From Hymenoscyphus infarciens (taxonomy: Eukaryota; Ascomycota; Leotiomycetes; Helotiales; Helotiaceae), in the NCBI GenBank assembly GCA_001414345.1, contig LLCB01000096.1, positions 62,001 to 126,000 on the forward strand: DNA of 64,000 bases, given 5' to 3'. Shown here one piece after another: positions 58,601-64,000 of this stretch. Made by a program: the position numbers and the translations under genes. Below the pieces are notes generated by a model. It had not been told where the DNA came from. It saw only the letters and a list, made by a program, of their open reading frames with translations, and searched no databases. Position 1 is the first letter of the stretch. Every line of letters starts with the position of its first letter.

Positions 58601-59485
58601 CGCCAAGCAGTGAAGGCCTTTATTGATGAAGTATGTTCTATTTCCGGGGAACGCAACAATTTCGCTCTACCAGCCTCATATTCAACTCCCATCACAATCC
58701 TAGCTCGACTCCCACCAACCTCACGAGAAGGATTTCCATCGCTTCCGTATCTCATCGACCATGCTCGCAACTTCGCCGCTCTGGTCAAGCTTTGGCTAGA
58801 CTCGACCTCTCCCCGCATGCTCCCCAGCTCATTCAATGGTGATCTCTCGGAATTTCACAGGCTATGTCTCAACCTGCAAAGACGAGCCAACGAATGTCTT
58901 TTAAGAGCAGAGAATACCGCCAGTCCCGATACAACAGCATCTCAATGGGATGAACTAGTTGATAAGCTAGAAGAAGCAGGACTTGATGACGACGAAGTAG
59001 GCCTCACCCGCTACCCCCATTCCGAAACAGGCCAAGAGCTGGAATCGGATCAAGAATCCCTCCAAAGTCCCCCTTGGTCTGAGTTCACCACAACCGCTAC
59101 AGGCGGTCGACCACCGGGCTCCGCAGGAAGTGAACCAACAGGCAAAGAGAAAGATCGAGATCGTCAGCGACAAAGCTTCTGGGAATCTACATTTGGAAGG
59201 GATCGTGATAGAGAAAGTAAGAATCATAAATCTTATGATCCTACCACGGATACTGCATACGCCTCGCCACCTAGTAGGGGACAAAGTAGGAATGGAAATG
59301 GGAACGGGAGTGGAAAACCGACGAGGAATTTCTTGAGTGGATTGAGGAGGAAGGGGACGAAGGAGGGTAAGGATATTGAGAAACAGAATAGTACGACGCG
59401 GAGGAGCACTAGTTTGGCGGAGGGGATGGATGGTGCTGCTACTGGTACACCGGGGTCTTCTTGGGCGGCAGGAGGAATGATTTAA
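55631..59485 (+). CDS. Ras-family GTPase-activating protein, BUD2/CLA2-like (PH, C2, RasGAP)
   Basis: A single exon of 1,284 residues starts from ATG 55,631. Residues 1-220 are Ser/Arg/Pro-rich and disordered. About 225-345 looks like a PH domain (GRMRGEVEYQ start, then EYDLWLAALLCWQQ as the C-terminal helix), and 385-510 is a second PH-like segment. About 540-690 is a C2 domain (LKLRIVEAKM, then YFAEVLLDGE and NPFWREDYEFEDL). The RasGAP domain spans about 740-1,010: the arginine finger is R815 in LLFRGNSL, and the signature FLRFLCPALLNP is at 928-939. The C-terminal 200 residues are low-complexity, charged. PH/C2 plus RasGAP at this length fits Bud2-type proteins, which switch off the Rsr1/Bud1 GTPase in polarity and budding or branching; a general Ras GAP is the alternative. 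Confidence 0.93.
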   Translation: MKKRRMSILPAGMDSRPYNGTYGKDGVGGGALQNWQRNATETLARNLESAQRSKSKINRMATPDPVEPEFEHSPTQTSPRSIRRQGLVFRDSYSTESLEQRTPNPPNPGPPVSFHSRPRTRTTSGAEEHRRNRSTSTNVSKSRHRIGSVHSTNSSSFHGVDPRPPPDPPTLGFSSISSRSTPLQKSNSVKSVKSGRRLIKRTSRPTSPLSAMSDAPSVDSLPFPIATGDANKILMLMKTLCGRMRGEVEYQTYESGPWYPGICYIDDTKGTLMYEGEDNGPFHLTVIPDLRGCRIRPIVSADRKLRCLEITNKSQGLELYLMPSVKAEYDLWLAALLCWQQVRTGTLPAGPTPPTDRISDTSKRSSIHNYPLSPVPGGQGREGNIIKVAKCLLWDKGSPSSPRAIVRRPSTRDLKSQTQAWRRVSCILQDNGEFKLLTESDSTLLSVIQLSQLSRCAIQRLDKSVLDQDYCIAIYPRYTSSSNQLSIFRPVYIALDSRLLYEVWFCLLIAFSIPEIYGPEPSEDIANFNASTSSDIHSTEDMFRIEKSLKLRIVEAKMRRNMPRADMIQTGKHSTKEQLDPSVGEYFAEVLLDGEVRARTLTRNDTRNPFWREDYEFEDLPATSPRLTIVLKRVDGTMQQQHGLLSSSIHGPNQADEILCGTVEIPAEQLARGKDNEAWWPVLDSIQEPVGEVFLKIRYDELVVLLAKDYEPISTLLHSFGTGLTDQIAQAIASNLRGLSEILMNIFQVSGHAGDWLMALVEDEIDGIGKETPVRRLRWSKRMGSNESFHSVSDREQTVRDVGKSLQGEANLLFRGNSLFTQAMDFHMRRLGKEYLEEILAEKVLHINNLNPDCEVDPSRLGNSDDAAKNWSLLISLTTDIWNNIASSASHCPPELRQALKYTRAVAEDRYGDFFRTVAYTSVSGFLFLRFLCPALLNPKLFGLLRDHPQPKAQRTLTLIAKSLQALANLSTFGQKEAWMEPMNRFLAGHRQAVKAFIDEVCSISGERNNFALPASYSTPITILARLPPTSREGFPSLPYLIDHARNFAALVKLWLDSTSPRMLPSSFNGDLSEFHRLCLNLQRRANECLLRAENTASPDTTASQWDELVDKLEEAGLDDDEVGLTRYPHSETGQELESDQESLQSPPWSEFTTTATGGRPPGSAGSEPTGKEKDRDRQRQSFWESTFGRDRDRESKNHKSYDPTTDTAYASPPSRGQSRNGNGNGSGKPTRNFLSGLRRKGTKEGKDIEKQNSTTRRSTSLAEGMDGAATGTPGSSWAAGGMI

Positions 59486-60091
59486 GTTTTCCACATTTGG
59501 GAATTGGGTTGGGTGTTGAGGTTGGCGTGTTTGTTGCATAGATAGCGAAGAGTGGAGGGGATACGATTGGGGGAGGTGAGTGATTGAATTTTTTTCTTCA
59601 AAATGGAAGGGGGATCACACCCCGCTTATCAGGTGGTTTTCCTTTCGGAATATGGTTGGGAAACAATTAGGAAAGTGTGCATGAGTTCTTTTTTCTCTTC
59701 ATCTTGTGATTCTCAAGACCTTTCTTTTTTGATTTGCACCAAATACCACTTTGTTACAATTTTGAGGCGAAGGGCTCAGGTGGAGGGTTCAGGGCATACA
59801 TGTATGTATAGAAACAAATAGGCACACTTAAGAAGTCTTTGAAAAATTGACAACTTTGGTGCAAAATTTAACCACTTACATCTAGCCATTCTCTCGTATT
59901 TAAAGGGACCAATCGGAATAAATATTAATCCGAAATGCCCCACCCCCACCATGCTTCGCGAAGTTTCTATGGTAAGAGGACAAGGCTGAGCTTCGTCTCC
60001 CAACCACCTGCACAACCTGGCACCAATTCACCCAGCCCCCATACTCATACTTACGAATCCCATAAATACCACCGATCCTCCCACCTTCAAA
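59486..60091. other. Intergenic, no supported gene
   Basis: 3' end of the RasGAP gene and promoter of the cyclophilin gene. Nothing else was recognised. Confidence 0.5.
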
Positions 60092-61320
60092 ATGCCGCTA
60101 AACGCAACTCAAAAGTCGCAGATTTTGGCGAAAATGACAAAACAAGGTCGCACCAAAGTATTTTTCGACATCACCATTGGCAAGAAGGACGAGGGTCGTG
60201 TCACCTTTGAGCTTTACAACGATGTCGTTCCCAAGACTGCAGAAAACTTTCGCGCTCTCTGTACGGGAGAGAAGGGGGTGGGAAAAGCTGGAGTACCTTT
60301 ACATTTCAAGGGATCTGGCTTTCATAGGGTGATCAAGCAGTTTATGATCCAGGGTGGTGACTTTACTATGGGCAATGGCACTGGAGGGGAGTCGATTTAT
60401 GGTGCCAAGTTTGAGGATGAGAATTTCAAGATTAAGCACGAGAAGCCTTTTCTGTTGTCTATGGCTAATGCTGGACCGGGTATGTTTCACCCCTCTTTCC
60501 TCGCCCTCCTCACCTTTGCGAGGCTTGGAAGGATGTAGACTAATAGCATATAGGCACCAATGGATCTCAATTCTTCGTTACCACAGTCCCTACCCCCCAC
60601 CTCGACGGAAAACACGTCGTCTTCGGCGAAGTTCTCTCAGGCAAATCCATCATCCGAAAGATCGAGAACCAACCCACACAAGCAGGCGATAAACCCAACA
60701 AAGATGTCATCATCACCGACTGCGGCGAGTTAACTGGCGAGCAGGCTGAACACGCAGAATCCAGAGGCCCAGATGTCACAGGAGATGAATACGAAGATTT
60801 CCCCGAGGATCTCAACAAGCCTTTGACCCCCGAGGAAATCGTCGAGATCGCGACAAAATTGAAGGGATATGGAAACAAGGCCTTCCTCGAATTGAAGAAC
60901 CTACAACTGGGATTGGAGAAATATCAAAAGGGATTGCGATATCTGAACGAGGATATGGGAGAGGAGAAGCCTGGTTTACAAACTAAACTTGCTTTGCAGA
61001 ACTTGCGTTACGTCCTCAACTCCAATTCTTCCCTTCTCTGCAACAAGCTCCAGGATTTCTCGGAGGGAAAACGATTCGCGACTGCTGCTCTTGAAGCCTC
61101 GGATGATCTCAGTGGTCCTGAGGAGTGCAAGGTTCTCTTCCGTCGTGCGATTGCGGAGCTGGGATTGAAGGAGGAAGAGCAAGCTTTGGAGGATTTGGAG
61201 CGTGCGAATGCTCTTAGTCCTGGTGATGCGGCTGTTGTTGGGCAACTCAATGCCGTTAAGAAGGGAATTGCGGAGCGAGAGAAGAAGGAGAAGGCTGCGT
61301 ATAGCAAGTTCTTCAAGTGA
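60092..61320 (+). CDS. cpr6: Cyclophilin-40-type peptidyl-prolyl cis-trans isomerase with TPR domain
   Basis: Exons 60,092-60,479 and 60,554-61,320 with a 74-bp intron (GTATGT donor, ATATAG acceptor) give 384 residues. The intron splits the conserved [11 protein letters not shown] motif exactly where the frame demands. The cyclophilin domain (about 20-187) keeps the active-site set R79 and F84, Q87 ([15 protein letters not shown]), and FF at 136-137; the position of CypA Trp121 is H145, as in Cyp40 proteins. The C-terminal half (about 230-355) carries three TPR helix pairs, including YGNKAF and [11 protein letters not shown] and an [11 protein letters not shown] repeat, expected to dock the Hsp90 C-terminus. 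Function: prolyl isomerase co-chaperone of Hsp90 in the cytosol. The start could instead be M15 (60,134), since residues 1-14 are not typical. Confidence 0.95.
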
Positions 61321-61866
61321 GCAATTGTGGGAGGACCATCTGATGGGTTTTACGACTTTACGATAATGCGATTTGAGCGATGAGTGGAAGGGAAAAAATT
61401 AGATGACTTGGCGGTTGTGGTTGCATAAAAATCAATGGGGTTGGTTGGTTGGTTGGTTCATTGATTTTCAGTATCATAATGAAGGGAAACTGAAAAAAAA
61501 AAAACGAAATGCAGATGAAGTTAAATCTTATGAGAGTTTGTCATTTTTGTGCTTACCTAGTTTCGTGATTTAGGTGGGCACATACGCCAATGCCATAGCT
61601 CGTTGTAGGAGTCAAGCAAGTATTTTCTGCACTCTCCCTTCCGTGCTCAAGTTGTTTTGTTTCAGAACTCACTAGCGTGGTACTTTGTCAAGTGCACCAA
61701 TGCGCCCGACGACGCAAAATTGGAGATATCTCGAACTTGATGCAGGAACTTCGAAATGTTTCATATATAGTTGTGAATTTGTCGCTCGACGAGAAGATAT
61801 TCATTCATGCAATGGATGAAGTTTTCGTTCTTATCTGCAATTAGTTGTGAGAAGCTCTGGCAAATC
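61321..61866. other. 3' region with a (GGTT)5 microsatellite
   Basis: Five GGTT units at 61,439-61,458 and an A-run near 61,493-61,504. No gene is supported. Confidence 0.6.
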
Positions 61867-62125
61867 GTAGGTCACCTACAAATAGCCAGGGGGGGGAATA
61901 TCCTATTTCTAGATAACCTAGGAAGAGGGTTGCAGAGATCTTGCTACTCATAACTGTGAACCACTTGGAATTGCTATTTCCGGGTAACCCGGGAATAGCT
62001 GTAGGAAAGTCTTGCGATTTGTAGGTAATTTGAAACAGCAGTATAAAGGTTCAGCTGTTGGTAGGTGACCTAGAAATAGCTGGGGAAAGAATTACCATTT
62101 ATGGGTAACCCAGACATAGCTGTAG
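61867..62125. repeat. Cluster of degenerate palindromes centred on GGTNACC
   Basis: Five related near-palindromic units occur within 260 bp: about 61,869-61,893 (core GGTCACC), 61,902-61,928 (GATAACC), 61,972-61,999 (GGTAACC), 62,060-62,085 (GGTGACC) and 62,092-62,122 (GGTAACC). The flanks carry CTATTT / AAATAGCTG in inverted orientation. The third is nearly perfect (GCTATTTCCGGG and CCCGGGAATAGC around TAA). Confidence 0.6.
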
Positions 62126-62899
62126 ATTAGTATAGCTATTCACGACTTAGCTGTAAACAGCTTCCTATAGCTGGGAATTCTAGGAAAGTGGCAGTGGGAA
62201 ACGATGGCCTTGGGTTAGCAACTGTACTGAGATAAAACTCACTTTTGATATTTTCACTTGGTAGAAAACAATATGATTCGTAGCGCTGAGGTGTTGGCAA
62301 TTCTAGCAATTCTACATATATTCGGGAAGCTCAGAAACTGGTAAAACCACGCCGTGAAAAAGACCGGTTTTGTTGAGCGGCCTGGAGAAGTTGAGAGCGA
62401 TCTAGAAATTTGACTTCATTTTTAAAAGTCACCTTTTACAATATATGTTTCGCTTAAACCACTGAAACCACTTCGTGCTACTTGCGCAATAATGGTGCTC
62501 TAAATTGATCTCAAAGTCCTCTCCACAACTATAAGTGGAGAATTAGAAGTAATAACGCTGCTAAACTTTACAATCGCTTAAAATTCAATGTTGAAGGATT
62601 CCTGAATGATTTGAAATCGATCCTGTTCAGGTAGTCTATTTCTAAGAGAATGCCATGAGAAAATTATGTTCAAAATGCGTCTATAAAACAGACATACTTC
62701 GTGATAATTTCCATTCTAATACATCTGGAGTTCCGTTGTATACCTGCTAGTTAGGACAAATATGTGGCGTTGTAGCTAAGAGGGATACAGATCCTTCAAT
62801 AATAGCGATATCCAATGGGATTGTCTTAACACCCAAGTACCTAGGTTCCAAAATTTCTGGCATAAGAACTAGTTTTTCGGGGATTGGCTTGTGTTACTG
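62126..62899. other. Intergenic, no supported gene
   Basis: Normal composition with only short frames. It follows the palindrome cluster. Confidence 0.45.
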
Positions 62900-63230
62900 T
62901 CAGCTCCGTATTGTTGTCAGCACCCACCCCTTTTTTCCTTTCAAGGTCTGAAATCAGTTTAAAAAACACGGCAGTGTGTCTATTTCATAACATTCAGAGA
63001 CAGTGAAAGACCAATAATGTCTCTTTTATTAATCTTACCTTTGCATAGGACAATTTCCCCCGTATCTTGAGTTGCTGAGACATATACGAGAAGCAAGTAT
63101 GTGCATCCGTCAACTCGCTCAACTCGACTTTGGTCTTATGGGCTTTCAGTTCCTTGCTTAGAATTCCTCTTACAACTTCTTCTCTGGTTACCCAACCCGA
63201 ACAGGGCTGTGTAGTTTGCAAGACATTCAT
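62900..63230 (-). CDS. Weak two-exon candidate, 79 residues
   Basis: Exon 1 is 63,230 to 63,039 (ATG reading MNVLQTTQPCSGW...) and ends at a strong donor AAG/GTAAGA. A 91-bp intron ends at ACTGATTTCAG (62,948), and exon 2 is 62,947 to 62,900, ending TGA. The join is in phase. Residues are well mixed (EEVVRGILSKELKAHKTKVEL) but no family is recognised. The frame is open further upstream with GTG, and a separate 73-codon ATG frame (63,473-63,252, minus) lies just before it and may be an earlier exon or unrelated. Confidence 0.3.
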
Positions 63231-63569
63231 ATAATCCACGTTCCCCACACTTTAACTTGGAGCCTCTTCTTCAACTGAAACATCAAGGCTCCCGTTGGAT
63301 ACTACCCCCTGCCATTGGAGAGCTTTAAAGTCCGAGTTACTCACGGAAGCAGAATGGCAAACACCCAAAATACTTTCCCCAGAGTACCCAGTCCAAGATC
63401 GTGGCCCAGCACTTCTTCGCGTCACAATAGTCTTTGCAGTCTTGGTTGTCGTCTTCGTGTTTTCTAGTTTCATCTCAAGAATCTGAGCAAAAAAACGGCA
63501 AATAATCTAGACATCTATCTCATGATTCCTGTTTTCGTATTCAACGTCTGTCTGGCAGACGAGTTATAT

Positions 63570-64000
63570 TGTAACACCCCCTCCCCGACCCACGCCTCAA
63601 TTAAACCAAGGAAAGTTAAAAGTAATTACCAAGCAGATGAAATAGCTCGTAAAATCAGCGGTCGTCACGTCAAAGTTCTTCCTAAAGATCACATGAAAAA
63701 AAGCGGCGATATTCGATATTACCAAAATTATCAATTTTATATCTGTACCTCCGGACTTTTAGTAAGAAAATCTATCAGGTGGCTGCTTTTCTTATTGCTA
63801 GGGTTTTGGTTTTGAATTGTGTGATGTAATAAATGTGGAAATGTGCAATGAGCTTAACATTCAAAGAGCTATCTAGACTGGCTTCTTATAGCTAAAAGGT
63901 ACGCTAGCTAAGCGAGTAGGTATGTGACCAGCATATAAGAGGCTATTCACTCTTGTAATATCCCCCTCTGAGCAATGCTACCTCGTAACCTTTCATTTCC
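63570..64000 (+). repeat. Possible LTR start running off the window
   Basis: TGTAACACCCCC at 63,570 matches the usual 5' end of many fungal gypsy LTRs (TGTAACACCCC). It is followed by sequence with a TATA-like CATATAAGAGG at about 63,932, as in an LTR promoter. There is no RIP bias. The other end is not in the window, so neither the element nor its orientation can be confirmed. Confidence 0.3.

Noticed and set aside
63522..63815. 97-codon ATG frame on plus
   Set aside because: Its interior coincides with a TGTAACACCCC LTR-like start and it has no recognisable domain; chance frame considered more likely.
1..64000. CRISPR arrays, operons, riboswitches, biosynthetic gene cluster
   Set aside because: The window is eukaryotic fungal DNA; no spaced identical repeats of CRISPR type and no PKS, NRPS or terpene synthase genes were seen.

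Overview
The window reads as a filamentous ascomycete (Pezizomycotina) nuclear contig. The evidence is short introns (51-128 bp) with GT/GC-AG borders, single-exon fungal genes, cysteine-containing secreted proteins, and long AT-rich blocks in which every C-to-T/G-to-A change looks like repeat-induced point mutation (RIP). The style is that of leotiomycete plant-associated fungi, but the taxon is inference only.

Layout. Positions 1-24,890 are an AT-rich block with no real open gene. It can still be read as a stack of RIP-destroyed transposons: a minus-strand Ty1/copia-like pol tail (about 600-1,000); a plus-strand Ty3/gypsy chromovirus bounded by direct LTRs (3,134-11,541) and carrying an inverted LTR copy inside pol; an unassigned stretch with tandem repeats (11.5-14.4 kb); a Mutator-like element with long inverted repeats and a still-exact 9-bp target duplication (14,453-17,746); a second, minus-strand gypsy element (17.8 to about 21 kb); and unassigned AT-rich DNA.

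Positions 24.9-51.9 kb have normal composition and hold the first gene island: a small 8-cysteine secreted protein (26.5 kb), a 2EXR/F-box-like protein (27.8 kb), a SprT-like zinc metalloprotease and a small Cys-rich protein in tandem (30.0-31.5 kb), a secreted glycerophosphodiester phosphodiesterase on minus (31.7-33.0 kb), a second small secreted protein on minus with a possible nonsense codon (35.6-36.1 kb), an isolated exon-like piece (37.1 kb), an NAD(P)-binding Rossmann protein (38.0-38.8 kb), and a Gln/Pro-rich protein on minus with a GC-AG intron (44.2-45.9 kb). From 46.8 to 51.6 kb there are only fragments.

Positions 51.9-54.25 kb are a second RIP block containing a hairpin-shaped element. 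From 54.3 kb to the end come a 1,284-residue PH/C2/RasGAP protein of the BUD2 type, a cyclophilin-40 (PPIase plus TPR) gene, a region with degenerate palindromes, a weak two-exon minus-strand candidate, and a possible LTR start at 63,570.

The genes do not form an evident pathway or biosynthetic cluster. The organising theme is a two-compartment genome, with conserved housekeeping or signalling genes separated by RIP-inactivated transposon blocks and small secreted proteins lying near the first block. I did not find a convincing new multi-gene system. The most unusual items are the exactly preserved transposon hallmarks in the RIP block, a short stretch inside it that escaped RIP, a candidate RIP-type nonsense codon in a secreted protein, a 29-bp perfect inverted repeat and a cluster of GGTNACC-centred palindromes.
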